NCBI GenBank assembly: GCA_028751875.1
Contig: CM054159.1
Coordinates: 15,050,043-15,114,042, forward strand
Length of the DNA stretch: 64,000 nucleotides
DNA from: Rapana venosa
Taxonomy: Eukaryota > Mollusca > Gastropoda > Neogastropoda > Muricidae
Reading direction: 5' to 3'
Under the pieces are notes generated by a model. The model saw only the letters and a list, made by a program, of their open reading frames with translations. It was not told the DNA's origin and ran no database searches. Shown here in pieces: positions 33,360 through 45,740 of the stretch; the stretch's first letter is position 1; every line of letters starts with the position of its first letter. Position numbers and translations under genes: made by a program.

Positions 33360-34805
33360 CAAAGCAAACAAGAGCAAGCTTTAACGCTCAAAAAACAAGC
33401 ACAAAGCATCAAAAGCTTGCATCCAAAGGATTTTAGAGCTTGCCCTTAACACAAAAAGCTTGCATCAGGCCGCATAAAGCATCAAGGCTTGCCTTTCACA
33501 ACAGTTAGCATAAAAAGGGCCGATTTTAAAGATAAGAGCTGAAAAACGCCAATGCATTTCCAATAGTTCGTGTTGAAGCGTATCAAGCGCAACATCGGCG
33601 GAGCAGAAATTTAAACGCAACCAACGTTTTTGGCGTAAAAAACCGTCGCAACTTTGTGGCCAAGCGCAACATCTTTTTGGAGCATTGCGGTTTTCGGGGC
33701 AGTATGAAGAGCAACATCATGGTCGGAGCGGGTTTTCAAACGCAACTTGTCGCTGAAAAAAGGGATCAAGCGCCCAAAAACGTCGTGGGAGCAGCATCAA
33801 GCGCAACCCTCGTCGTCGGAGCAGCACTGCATTTAAGCGCAAAAATTTGTGTCGGGGGCAGTATAAGGCAACTTTGTCGGGAAAAATCGTGGCCGGAAAC
33901 CGTTTCAAACAACTCTTTTAAAAAATCGTCGTCGGGCAGCAACAAGAACAAAAACGTCGGGCCCGGGGCAGTTTAAAGTTTCAAAATTGTCGTGGAAACG
34001 TATCAAGCGCAAAAATCGTCGCAAATCGTGGAGCGTAGGGGAAGCGCAACATTTGTTTGGAGGGATCGTCGTGGGCCCGTATCAAAAAAACATCGTGCGA
34101 CATCTCGGGGCAGTAGCAAAAACGCAACCCTGTCGGAGCATCGTCGTGGAGGGGGGGGCATCAAGAGCAAAATCGTCGGAGCAGTATCAAAAGCAAAAAT
34201 CGTTTGCAAAAAATTTGTCGGTGCGTTTCAAGAGCAACAAAATTTGTCGTAGGGGCCATCATCAGGAACAACGTGCCAGAGCAGTTATCAAGGCAACACA
34301 GGAGAAACATCGTCGTCGGAGCAGCTAAAAGGGAAAAACATCGTCCCTGGGGGCAGCATCAAAAACAAAAATCGTGGGGGAAGGGAGCATCAAGAACAAC
34401 ATTTTTGTCGGGCGCAAACAAAAACAAAAATGTTTCGGGACATTTAAGAACAACATCGTCGTCGGAGGGAGCCCCAACATCGGGCGTCGGGGCAGTTTCA
34501 AGAAAAAAACATCGTCGTCCCGGGGCGGGATCAGGGAAAAAAATTTGTCGTGGAACAGTTTCAAGGAAACTTAAACGGGCGTCGGGCAGTATCAAGAACA
34601 AAATCGTTGTCGGGAGCAGTATCAAGAACATCGCTGTTGGGCAGTATCAAGGAAAACATCGTGCAGCGTATCAAGACAAAAATCGCTGGGCGCCAAGGGA
34701 ACACGTTTTCGGAGCAGCATCAAGAGCAAAATGTTGCGGGGGCAGCATAAAAAGCAACATCGTCGGGCGCATCAAGCAAACATCGTTCTGGAGCGTATCC
34801 ACAAC
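33360..34805. repeat. 26-30 bp minisatellite, about forty copies
   Basis: From about 33560 the sequence is built of GCAGTATCAAGAGCAACA plus TCGTCGTCGGA units with much indel variation (clear copies at 33840s, 34170s and 34590-34660). The preceding 200 bp (33360-33530) is a related-looking but distinct series of AAAGCTTGCATC and AAGCATCAA words. Open frames through it (up to 217 residues) are rich in Ser/Lys/Arg and change frame at indels; I read them as by-products. Confidence 0.8.
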
Positions 34806-34879
34806 TCAAAAAAGTAAGTACACACACCCTTTATTTTTTGGGTTCCCCTGGGTTTGAGGGGTTTTAAGGGTTTTCTCTC

Positions 34880-36970
34880 CCAAGGGGAGATGTTTGTGCA
34901 AAAAGGCCCCCCCCCCCCCCCCCCCCCCCCCCCTAACCTTTAAGGGGCTGCCCTTTTGACTTTTGGGGGGGATTGTCTAAACACACCAGGGGTGTTTTCA
35001 TTATTTTTTTTTAATTATATTATTTTAATCCTTTTCCAAAACGCAAAAAAGGCAATTTGTCCCCGAGAAAAGAAAAATCGCCCCCAAAAACCCCAAACCC
35101 AAAGTTTCGGCAAACGGGACAACCCTCTTTGGGGTTTCCCGGACCCTTCCCAAACCCCCACCCAAATTTAAAAAAACCCCCCCCGGGGCCCCAAAAAACC
35201 CTTTTGGTTTTTTTAAAAACCCCCCCGGGGGGGTTTTTCATTTCCGCCAAAAAGTTTTAATAGAAACAAAGCCTTTTTTTAAAAAAAATTTGTGGGGGGG
35301 GGGGGGTAAAAAATTTGGGGGGTTTTTCAAAAATTTTTGGGGGATTTTAATCCACCGTTTTTTCCCCAAAAATTTGGGAGGGGAACCTTTTGTTTAAAAA
35401 AATTTGAAAAAAAAAAAAACAAACCTTTTGAATCCAGAAAAGGGGGTGGCGTTTTTCTTATTTTTTTTTCCAAACCCCAATTCCCCCAAAACATAGCCCC
35501 CCCCCCCCCCCCCCGGGGGGTTCCCTTTTTTGGGGCCCCCCCCCTGTTAAAAACCCCCCCCCCTTTTTTTTTTTTTTTTAATTTTTTTTGAAAAGGGGCC
35601 CAAAACCCCTTTTTTGGGGGGGGGGGGGAACCCCCCCCCCCCAAAAAAAAAGGGATTGTTTTTCCCCCCCCCCCCCCAAAAAACTTTTTTTTTTTCCCCT
35701 TAAAACCCAAGGGGGAAATTTTTAAATTTTTTTAAAAAAAAAACTATTTTTTTCCAAAAAATGAAATTCTAATTTAAGGGGGCCGGGGGGGGGGGGGGGG
35801 GGTTTTTTTAAACGAATGATATTTTGGGGAAAAAAAAAAAACAAAAAAATTTCCCCCCCCTAAAAAATGGTTTTTCCTTTTGGGTTTTTCATAAACCCCC
35901 CAAAAAAAAAAATTTTTTTTAAAAAACCCCCCCCCCCTTTTTAAAGATTTTTTATTTTTTTAAAAAATTTTTTTTAAACCAAAACCCCCCTTTTAAAAAA
36001 AACTAACAAAAAAATTTTTTTTGGGGGTTTTAAAAGGTTTTCCCAAACCCAAAAAAATTTTTCTTTTTTAAAAACTTAACCTAAATTCCCCTTTTCACCC
36101 CCTTTTATTTTTAAAATTTTTCCTTTTTTCCCCCAAAACCCCCTTCAAAAACGGTTAACTTTCTAATTTTTAAAATTAAAAAAAAAATTTAAAAAAAAAC
36201 CCCCGGGCTAAATTTTTTGAAATTTTAAAAGCTTACAAAAACTTTTTTCCCATAACCCCCCCTTAAAAATTCAAAACCCCCCCCAAAACCCCCCGGGCCC
36301 CAAAAAATTGATTAAAAAAACCCAAACCAAAAGGATTAAACTTTTTAATTTTGGCCCCTTTTTTTTTTCCCCCCCCTTTACCCGGGAAGGGCCCAGGGGC
36401 CCCCTTAAAATTTTTTTTCTGTTTTGAAAGATTTTTTGGGGGGAAAATTTTTTCCCCAAAGGTTTTTCCCCGGTTTTAAAAACCCCAAAAAAATTTTTTT
36501 GGGGGGAAAAAGGGCCCCTTTTTTCCCCCAATCCCGGGAAAAACCCCAACACCCCACCAACCCAAAAAAGGCCCCCCCGGGAAATTTCCCCCCCCGGACA
36601 CTTAAAAAATTTGTTTAAACCCATTCAAAAAAAACCCCCGGGGGATCCCCTTTTTCCCCCCGACATTTTTTATGGAAAAAAAATTTTTCCCCCCGGGCAA
36701 TTTTTTCGGGCCCCCGAATTACAAATCGGGGGTTTAAAAAACCCCCGGGGAGGGGGGCCCCAAAAAGGTTTTGGGCAAAAGGGGAATTTTCCCCCCCCCC
36801 TTTTTTTTCCCCCCCAAACCGGAAATTTTAATTTTTGTTTTTTTTTCCCCAAAAAAAACAATTCGAGGCCCTTTCCCCCCCCAAAAACCCCCTACCCCAA
36901 AATCAATTTACCCAAAAATTTTCCCCCCCCCCAAAAAAATTTTTTCCCCCCCCCCCCCCCCCCCCCCCTT

Positions 36971-37058
<88 letters not shown>

Positions 37059-37440
37059 CGGGGGCCTTTTCCGGTTCAAAAAGGGGGGGGGGGGGGGGGC
37101 CCCCCCAAAAAATTTTGGGAAAGGGTAAATTTCCCCCTTAACAGGGAAAAAAACCCCCCTTTTTGGGGTTTTTTTTTTTTTTTTGGGAAAAATTTTTTTT
37201 GGGCCCGGGGGCCCCCTTTTTTTAGGTTTTATTTTTAAGTTTAAAGGGGGGGGGCCCAAATGGGGTTTTTGGGGGAAAATTTTCGAAGGTTTTTTTCCCC
37301 CCCCCCTTTAACCCCTAATGTTTTTTTTTTAAAAGGTTTGGGTTTTTTTCCAAATTTTTTTAAATTTTTCCAAACCGGGGTTTTAAATTTTTTAATTCCC
37401 CATTAAAAAATAAAAACCAAACTATTTCTTAAAACCGGAT
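34880..37440. other. Homopolymer-dominated, probably unreliable sequence
   Basis: Nearly every base is in a run of three or more: C runs near 34907-34933 and 36949-37055, G runs near 35292, 35787 and 37085. Proline- and glycine-only frames follow from this. I see no biological feature that can be trusted. Confidence 0.75.
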
Positions 37441-38861
37441 TCTTTAATATTGACTCGGTCCCATCACGGCTCTTCCCACCCATAACCACTGCACTCACGA
37501 CGCACACTCGCCGCCCCCACAATCACCTACCCCTCAACTCCCCAACCCCCCCACCCCATACTATAGTCACCTTACCCCAACATTTCTCCCCCCACCCCCC
37601 CCCCCCCAAACATTCTTCCCCCACATTCCCACCCACCCTCCCCCCACCCCCCCCTTACATACCACCCACCCCGTGCTTCCCACACCCCACAATCCCAATA
37701 CTCGTCCCCTGGAACGGGGTTTTGTGCTGCCCCCCATCATCCCCATGGTATACGGCCCGTAGTGTTTATAGCGTAGAGAGCAAGCATGTGATTCCCGTCA
37801 CCCAATATGAGTCCAATGTAGATCTAAAACGGCCCTACGACTCATAATCACCCCAGCTCGCATCGAGATACCAATACTCGTCTCCGCTCCTCTAATTATA
37901 ACCCGGTTGCCGCATGAGGGCGGCCCCCCCCTTTTGGGAGTATCGAAGACCAGTGGATGACCTAGTTTGACCCATACTACATGCCCGAACATGTTATGAT
38001 CTCCCCTGTCCTGTTTTATAGTCTTACCCCCAACCCAGCCACCCCCCCTCTATAGGACCAAACTTTTGTACACGTGAGGTTCACGACCGTGGAACAGTTC
38101 CGCCGCATTCTATTTTCCTAGATGCTGTCATCTGGCGGAAGGATCGTAGTGGTATGTGTGGAGACTGGACGCCACGCCATAGAGCCTTCGCTTTGTTCAC
38201 ATACTTCCCCGCAAGGTCCCCTTTCTTGGGAGTGCCGAATCCCCCGTAACGGTGCATGTGCCTATCTCAATGTGTCAGTCCCTGTGTGCTCGCTATCGGA
38301 TTCTGTTCTATTGTTGCGAGAGTGGAGTTGCGAGTTGCATCTTAGTACTTATCTGCAATTACACTGAGTTGACGACCTCCCAGGTTATCTCAGACCGTGA
38401 CAATCGGCATCTCACGTTAGACTGATGCCACAGAAGAGGCAAACTCCTATAACTCCATCACCCAAAACTACAGCCGGCCGTCCTACCTGCCTCCAGTGTT
38501 CTCTCTCGACACACACCGCTGCCATGAACTGACGATTATAGACGCCTCAAACGCTCACTCACTCGCAACACCACCCAGTCGTTGTCACTCACCACCACTC
38601 ACGTGTCAACTACCCAGTATCCAGCCTCACTATCTGACGCTTCGCTTGTTAAACTCCCCTCTATTTGTACCCTCCTCTCACGCCCGATCCAGAACACACG
38701 GATATATCCCCTTGCCTGTCTCTCTCTTCATCGCCATCGTATCAGAATTGAGGTCGAGCACTCTGAAAAAATGTAGCGAATACCCCCATGCATATACTAG
38801 GGAATTAATGATTCACGTGTGCATTTCTGAGATCAAGTCTCTCGGTTTAAAAACCCCAAAA
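37441..38861. other. No gene seen; abrupt change to mixed, C-rich sequence
   Basis: The texture changes sharply at about 37440 from stretched homopolymers to mixed sequence, C-rich to 37680 and then evenly mixed with few repeats. Frames at 38496-38888 and elsewhere show no recognisable domain. Confidence 0.5.
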
Positions 38862-39235
38862 CCTTTCATATCGAGGATAATGGCATAACTCTTCACGTGG
38901 CGTTTTACATTCCAGTTCATGTGTGTGTTTTTTTGGTTATGGGTTGGTGAAATGTTTCCACGGGGTCATCTATTCCAAACAGGCGCCAATGGCCTTTACT
39001 TTCGAAAAGGCTGAAATTGAATTTAACCGTTAGCGCAAGACTTTCTGCGTGCGTCAACACACGGGCCTCGATTTATTGGGTCTTGTCGGAAGGATTTATG
39101 GGGAGAGTGGAGGTCTGCACTGATGTTATCTCCAGAGAAAGAATCCCATTGAACGGGATTCAGCTAGGATTCATCAGATTGCGTGCGCCATTGTTTAAAA
39201 CTCACTTAGGCTATCCCGTCCTCCCCCCCCCCTGA
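38862..39235 (-). mobile_element. SINE, family D, nearly full length
   Basis: Read on the minus strand: GGGATAGCC opening, GTTCAATGGGATTC, CTCTGGAGATAACATCA (shared with the SINE at 42.6-42.8 kb), a core CAATAAATCGAGGCCCGTGT and TCTTGCGC, then CGAAAGTAAAGGCCATTG (shared with 47.6 and 6.9 kb), ATAGATGAC, and an end GCCATTATCCTCGATATGAA, which is the dispersed tail module. About 370 bp. The tRNA-like A and B boxes are decayed here but clearer in the 42.8-kb copy. The core is the GATGAGAC...GAGG block of the SINE at 14.8 kb. Confidence 0.75.
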
Positions 39236-40384
39236 CCCCCCCCGTCCCCCCTCTTTAGGAACCATGAATGTGCTCAAATGGTAGTTTTCTTTGTGGGGTG
39301 GGGATGGGGGGGGGTTGTTCCGATAGCATTGATACATTTTGAAGTGATTGAATCGATATATTTGATCATGTAATCTGTGCGGATTGCTAAGGTTGGCTGT
39401 TGTTGATGCTGTTTTCAGGGGTTCTGGTGCCGAACCAAAGTACCAACAGCGCAACGGCCTGAAGTGACCAGTTCCAGACTACAGTTAACGGTCAAGAGGA
39501 TGAGGACATAGATTGGTTCGGTTGGATTAAAAAGAAAATGAATCGAAATTTGGTTTGCTTCTCAAAAGATCTTGTTGTCTTCATTACGTCTTGCGGGACT
39601 AGCAAACATGTTTGATTTCTCAGCAGAATCAAAACTAAACTATTTGGAAAATCCTTCATGATAATCTATCCCTTCGAAATGCTATATATTTGATTTCCTT
39701 CTTCCTCAAAAGCTCAGACAGCAACTACTTTGTCATATGACAATATGCGTTGTGCAGACTGTCATGCGCATGTTAATCGGGTCCCGCACATCCCACTTCA
39801 GCCTGGTGAAGAGACTGTTCATATTTTAAGCCTTTGGGTAAAAACAGTTGGCATCACGGGGGAGGCGGGGGGCGGGGAGCGGGGGGGGGGGGGGGTGGTC
39901 GCGGGTGGGCCCCAACCCCCGAGGGGGGGGGCCCCCCCCCCCCCCCGCCCCCGGGGGGGGTGCGTCCCCCGGGCCCCCCCCCCCCCCCCCTCCCCCCCCC
40001 CCCTCCCCCCCCCACCTCATTCCATCACACCCTCTATCACCCCCCCCCCCCCCGGGGGGCCCGGTGAGACACCCCCCCACCAACACACCCCAATCGAATG
40101 ACTCATGAATAAGGACTGTGAGATTGACTTGAAAAGATATGAACAGTGTACATCTCACGCAAGCTGAGGGGACGTTGGATTTATGCGGTGAACCCCCTCA
40201 AAAACTTCCTCAATTGTAGCCCTTCGCCCCCGCCAAAGATAAAAATAACACCTCTCCCTACCCACCACACATCACACACAACCAAAGACGACCAACCCCC
40301 CTCCCCCCCCCGAACCCCCCCACCCTCCGTCCCCCCCGACGGGGACACTGAGGGAGGGATGAGAAGAAGTAGCGGGATAGAATG
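39236..40384. other. No gene seen; G/C homopolymer tract at 39.86-40.07 kb
   Basis: Moderately complex sequence to 39850, then about 200 bp of G and C runs, then C-rich sequence. Proline- and glycine-rich frames come from the runs. Confidence 0.5.
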
Positions 40385-40780
40385 TGGAGATCAGAGATGG
40401 TAAAGAGAAATGAAGAAGAAAGGTGGGGATAGATAGAGGGAGAGGTGAAAGGATACGGAGGTGATAGATGAAGCGAGAGGGAGGGAATTAGATGAAGAGA
40501 AGGGGGGGGGCAAGGGTTGACATATCCGCGAGGATGAATGGGTGATGTAGGAGTGGAGTTTAGGGGGGTCGGTGGAAGAAGGCGAGAACGGAAGTGCGGA
40601 GGAATGAGAGTGGAGATAAGTGAAGGGAAGAAGGGGGAAATGAGCGGGGCGGGGAGAGAGAAGAAGGAAGGGAAAGGGATGGATGGGGTTGAAAGAGGCT
40701 AAGAAGAAGGGAAGACAGGGGAAGAAGAGGGATGGGAAGGAAGGAGAAGGGAGGAATGGGACCAAGAAGGAAAACCATAT
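40385..40780. repeat. Polypurine tract (GGA/GAA/GAG)
   Basis: About 400 bp of nearly uninterrupted purines on the plus strand without a fixed unit. A tract like this can adopt triplex structure. Confidence 0.7.
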
Positions 40781-41330
40781 AAAGGAGGAAAAGGAACAAG
40801 CAGAAAAAAGTGTTGAGAACGGTATAGAAAAAGATGGAAATTCTTAGCACAGAATTTCCAGGAAGGGGGGATGATATTTATACTGACCCCCCCCCCCCCC
40901 CCCACACCACAAACACACATCCCATGGGGTAATTTTATATTTGATAAAAAATAGGTAAATATGTTCCTTAAATTATGCAGCCATGGGAAACTCGGTATGT
41001 TGGAGACCACAATAAATGAAAATTGGGAATATAAGACAATTGAAAAGTCGTTAATTTTAGCACCGAGTTAAAACAAAATCCCAGAAAGACCTTTACAATG
41101 GATCCTGGTCATGAGTAACTCTACCCAGGACTGTTCGATGCAAAATTCCGAGAGAGCAGTTCAGTTTTGAAGTTTTCTGATGGCTCATTGGAAATCCGAG
41201 AGAGTTGTTCAAGTCAGAAGATAGATTGTGGTATTGTTAACAAATCTGAGTGATAACTTTTACCAGAGGTCTTATTCCATTTCCAGGCTTCTCCCTCTGT
41301 CTGTATATCTTGGCCCCCGGGGGCCGCCCG
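40781..41330. other. No gene seen; C run at 40.89 kb
   Basis: Unassigned sequence. ATTCCGAGAGAGCAGTTCA at 41145 and AATCCGAGAGAGTTGTTCA at 41192 form a short direct repeat of about 20 bp, 47 bp apart. Confidence 0.5.
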
Positions 41331-41377
41331 CACTGTCTGTCTGTTCTGTCTGTTGTCTGTTCGTTCTGTCTGTCCTG

Positions 41378-41430
<53 letters not shown>

Positions 41431-41765
41431 TCTCTCTCATCTCTCTTCTTTCACTCTCTCTCTCTCTCTGTCTCTATCTCTCTCTCTTTGTCTGTGGTTT
41501 GTCGTGCTAGTGCGTGTATGTTTTTGTTGCGTGTTTGTGTACGTGACGTGTGTGTGTGTGTGTGTGTATGTGTGCGTGGCGTGAGTGTGTGTGTGTGTGT
41601 GTGCAGTGCGCGCGCGTTTCGAGTGTCTGAGGTTGTGGTGCATTTCGTGTGTGCGTATGCTGTGTGATGATGTGCACGGTGTGTGTGCCGCGCGGCGTGC
41701 GTGTGCTTGCGCGCAGTGGCTTGTGTGTTGTGTGCGTGCGAGGTGTTTGTGTTGTGGGTGAGAGG
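41331..41765. repeat. (CT)n then (GT)n microsatellites
   Basis: TCTGT/CT tract to about 41500, then TG repeats with GC interruptions to about 41760. Confidence 0.9.
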
Positions 41766-42584
41766 TACCCCGGTTGAAGGAGGTGGTAAGGAAGGGAAAG
41801 GGGGCGCTTAGGAGAGGTCGAGGTAGTGTTCGTTGAGATAAAAACAGAGGCTGGCTATTTTTACTTACACCGATTATATTTTGGACTCTTTTTCTTTACC
41901 GATGGCGCTTGCTCAAAAGTGTTCGATTTCATGGGGACAGCAAAATACTGTTAAGCAACTTGCTCTAAATTGCTTCGATTTGAGATGGCTCTCAATTCTG
42001 ACTATGAATAGAATATAGCAATTACCGAGTGATTAAAAAAAAAAAAGACAGTCTCCCGTGTGCATGACGTTTTTTTTTTGTGAAGAGTAGCCATTCCTTT
42101 CCCACTGGGACACACAAAGGCTTCGTACACTTTGGAAATGCGGTAAGTTTTGACTTTGCGGAAGATTGTTCTGCAAGCGTTCAACAAAGTCGGCCACCTC
42201 TCGGTTTACAGTCTTTATTCCAAAATACTTTTCGGAGGGAGTAGGAAAAAGATAGTACACCTGAGAAATTTGCAGACCCAAGTCCAGTGCACAGCATCAT
42301 TGTTTCACAGGATGGTGAATTTTGTTTCATAGCTCCATGCTTTTGCGGAGCTAGGTACCGTTGTGTCTAGCTACACACCACGTTTGTCAAAGAGCTAGTT
42401 TGTGTCCGCATGTCCCTCAGACTGACCAGCTGGAAGACAACCCTTGCATGCTTGTCATAATTCTGGGCATGGCACTTGGCTAACCTCACCCGTAAACCCT
42501 GGCCCCCACATGTGGACCACACATAGCAGGAAGTTACAATGGCTGTATAAGTGACACATTGGCTCATAATTGTTTCTTTCTTTG
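41766..42584. other. No gene seen
   Basis: Ordinary-complexity sequence. The minus-strand frame at 42033-42281 is open for 82 codons but unrecognised, with no splice signals I would trust. Confidence 0.45.
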
Positions 42585-42815
42585 CACGGTTAGAGGAGTG
42601 GAGGGGGTGGGTTTATTGAGTAGATGATTGCTGCCTTTCGCAAGGGTGACATCCAGTTTTTATAGTCGCATACTTAACTTTTTGGGGGCGTAGAGTTGGC
42701 TTTGATGTTAACTCCAGAGGGAAAAATTTCCGCTTGATCGAGATTGAACCCTTGTCAGTAGATCTACGGAGCGCGAATGGCATCTCTCTAACCTACCTGG
42801 CTATCCCTCCCCTCA
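42585..42815 (-). mobile_element. SINE with tRNA-like head
   Basis: On the minus strand: GGGATAGCCAGGTAGGTTAG (A-box region), GAGATGCC, GACAAGGGTTCAATCTCGAT (B-box region) and CTCTGGAGTTAACATCA, which matches the SINE at 38.9-39.2 kb. Beyond that the two differ: this copy continues AAAACTGGATGTCACCCTTG and GCGAAAGGCAGCAATCAT. Same head family, different body. Confidence 0.7.
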
Positions 42816-42834
42816 GCGAGGCGGAGATTTGTGT

Positions 42835-43107
42835 GAGTGATGAGAGAGGGAGAGGATGAGGGAAAGTGAGCGGAGAGGGAGAGAGAAGCGGAGAGAGGAG
42901 GAGAGAGCGGAGAGGGGGTGGGGAGGAGGAGGAGAGAGCGGAGAGGGGTCGGAGAGAGAGTCGGATTGTGGGGGGAGAGAGAGCGGAGAGAGAAAGCGGT
43001 AGTGGGAGAGTGAATGCAGGAGAGGGGGAGAGAGAGAAAAGAGGATGAGAGATGAGGGAAGAAAGAGCGAGAGGAGAGAGAGACGAGAGAAGAGAGAGAG
43101 TGTCGGT

Positions 43108-43139
<32 letters not shown>

Positions 43140-43195
43140 TTGTGTGTGTGTGGGTGTGTTGTGGTGTGTGTGTGCTGGGTGGTGTGGTGTGTTCT
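42835..43195. repeat. (GA)n then (GT)n microsatellites
   Basis: GA/GGAGA tract to about 43105 and TG repeats to about 43190, immediately beyond the SINE head. Confidence 0.92.
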
Positions 43196-43445
43196 GATGC
43201 ACATCTTGGGACATGGTTACCACAGGCATTTGTCATCACCAGCGTTATCTTGCGCGCCCGTTGGGTTTCAAGTCATTTTCATCTGTGTGCAGGATTTCTA
43301 AATTGAAGAGTAATGAATTCAATGCGCCGCAATTTTGGAAAAGATGGAGGTAAAGCATTGAAGCATCGCACAAAAACCCGCTGTATATTGTATAAAAGAA
43401 AACGGTCCCTGTACCTTTTATTTACCTACCTTTCGTTAGAAAAAG
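43196..43445. other. Unassigned spacer
   Basis: Ordinary-complexity sequence, nothing recognised. Confidence 0.5.
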
Positions 43446-43735
43446 CTAGATAGCTCGGTTGTTAGAGCACTCGCTCTCCCTAAGTTTAGGTAAAGCAGCG
43501 TTGAGCATGGGGAAGGTCGACCGTTCGTGCGTCTCGGCTCTTGTACAGTCCCCCAGTTCACCCAGTTGTAAAAGGGTGACTGCCGTCTTTAGGGGCAGGG
43601 AAGGTAAAGCAACAAGAGAGAGGAGATGGGCGCAGCCTTTAAGATGCTGGCCCTTATAGAAGCTTGAGTGTTCCAACACCTCGCTCCCCAATGACCGCAT
43701 AGGCTATGGGAGTATCTTTACCTATTTTAATTAGT
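43446..43735 (+). mobile_element. tRNA-derived SINE, family C, copy 2
   Basis: A-box-like TAGCTCGGTTGTTAGAGCA at 43450, then GGTAAAGCAGCG, GAAGGTCGACCGTTCGTGC (B-box region), GGGCAGGGAAGGTAAAGCA, GCGCAGCC, ATGCTGGCCC and CCCAATGACCGCATAGG...ATGGGAG. Parallel in order and spacing to the copy at 8.22-8.51 kb and better preserved. Confidence 0.75.
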
Positions 43736-45282
43736 AAAAGAAGTTTTCCTCATTGCTTTACACAACTTGAACCAGGAAACATTTTGTATTCCATTTTACA
43801 ATGGGCATACAATTGCGGAAATCTTGTAGTGGTGTGTCCTGTCACCTTATTTCATTCTTGCCTTTAGCTTTGCTGCAGGTCAGGGACATGCCCATTACCC
43901 AGGTCATGGCACTCCCAGCCCATTGATAGACTACTCCATCTGCATTTGTCCTAGCAATCTTTGATTTTCATACAAAGAATAACGGGATAAAGATGATAAA
44001 ATTTAGAAAAAAATAAGTGGCAGTAAATGCTGGAGGCCTCACAAAAAACGCAAGAAAACCCAACAAAATCTGGTTGTATTGGCAAGACTAAAGTAAAAGA
44101 TTATTATATGGATTTCTGGTTTCTCGCATTTGCCCAACCTTTGTATTGTATCTATTATGTCAATTTGTGCTTTTTTTCAGCAAGTATGAAACATCCATTT
44201 CACATGTCTGCAGTAAAAAAAATCCAGTGTAGCAATTGTTGTGAAATATTGTATTCTAGCAGATCACTGTGAATAATACAGTGTGGTACAGGTTGTCGGT
44301 TTTTGTTCAGCCTGTCTTATTGCTTTCACCTTTGTACCCAAATGAAACCTGGGTGATGTAAAACTAGAAAATATTGTTTAATATGGGTTGTTGTTTTTTT
44401 CGATAGTTGGTCGTAAACTTTTACAAGCAGTTGTACGAAACACTTGCTGTACTTTTTTGTTGTGGGAGCTTTAAATCGCTGTGTTCAAGCTGAAGAAAAA
44501 CGTGCCTTTCAACAAGCAATGCTGGTGGACAGCTAGTCTTGTATTTAAAGCGCTTGCTTTTTTAAATGTTTTTTCTTGTCATTCACAACTTTGACATTAT
44601 GTGTTGAAATATGTATAATTTTCTTGGACTTAATTATCTCAAGTTTTTCCTTTACTTTTGCTTTTTTTCCTTTTTTTTTTGGATGGTACTTCATTTAAAG
44701 TACTGAGTGCAAAGTGAAGCAGTTTACTGCTGACGCCTGTTTCCTTTTTAATTGCAGCTGATAACAGTTTGGGTATTGTCATCTCGTGTGTTGCCCATTG
44801 TAGCTATAGATGTTTTTTTTATTCCAACATAGCCTGACTGGAAATGTATTAAGCTGAGAATACTCGTTTACAACCCGATTTTTATTACCTTCATTATGTG
44901 ATGAAAGCGGATTTACACACAAAGGTGTTAGTTTTAAACAGCATTGCTTCCTTCTTTTCTGTATTTCTTGACAGTCCTGTACAAAAGTGATGAATAACCT
45001 GAAAATGTTTCGTGGGGGCTTTTTGTTGTTGTTTTTTTAAAGTGGTGAGCACACACCACTGACACTTGGCTACCCAAACTGACTTTCTTTCCTGAGAAAA
45101 AATAACAAGTTTGCACAACTTGTTTAAAACATTCAAGTTGTTTTTCACATGCCCATTCAAGGTAACTGTGCTTTCTGGCTGTAAAGATTACACGGCTGGA
45201 ACTGAAACGCTTTTTGTCACTTCTGTGTTCGAAACCTATACTAGGAATGAACACAATCATTCCGTTGTTTTTTTTTCAAAAG
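43736..45282. other. No gene seen; ordinary-complexity sequence
   Basis: About 1.5 kb with few repeats and good base texture. Short frames (for example 44027-44272 and 44934-45260 minus) have no recognisable domain. Could be intergenic, intronic or UTR. Confidence 0.45.
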
Positions 45283-45708
45283 ACATGAGAAATTCAAAAG
45301 CAAACGAAGTCAGTGGGTCTGTCTTTGTGTCACTGCTGGTCAGAGCATTGGGAAAAGCCTACCTCCCCCTTCAGCCAAAAAAGAGAGGCTGGAGTTAGGG
45401 TTGGGTAGCCGGCTCGCAGCTGATAGAACAGGGAAAGGGCAGAATGACTTGTACACAGGGCCGTCAAACCTTGATGAAATGTCATACAAATCTGATGAAA
45501 TGTTCCACAAATCTGCTGAAATGTTCCCAAATCTGAAATGTGATGCAAATGTGAAAAGTTTTACAAATCTAATGTTCTACAAATCTGCCACAAGAACAAT
45601 TTTAAAAAATAAAAGAAAAACTTGACCAAGGTCTTCGTTCAGAGTGTTGTTCATGAATGACTGTTTAGTGTAGAGTATGTGCGCAAGATCTCAGTTACAC
45701 ATCTCGTT

Positions 45709-45740
<32 letters not shown>

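Noticed and set aside
34204..34857. 217-codon basic repeat protein
   Set aside because: The minisatellite unit length varies, the frame changes peptide composition along the array, and overlapping frames are also open.
36611..37141. Proline-only stretch resembling a proline-rich protein
   Set aside because: Comes from a C run of about 100 bases in unreliable sequence.
44027..45400. Possible host exons in the cleanest unique-looking stretch
   Set aside because: Short frames only, no recognisable domain and no convincing paired splice sites.
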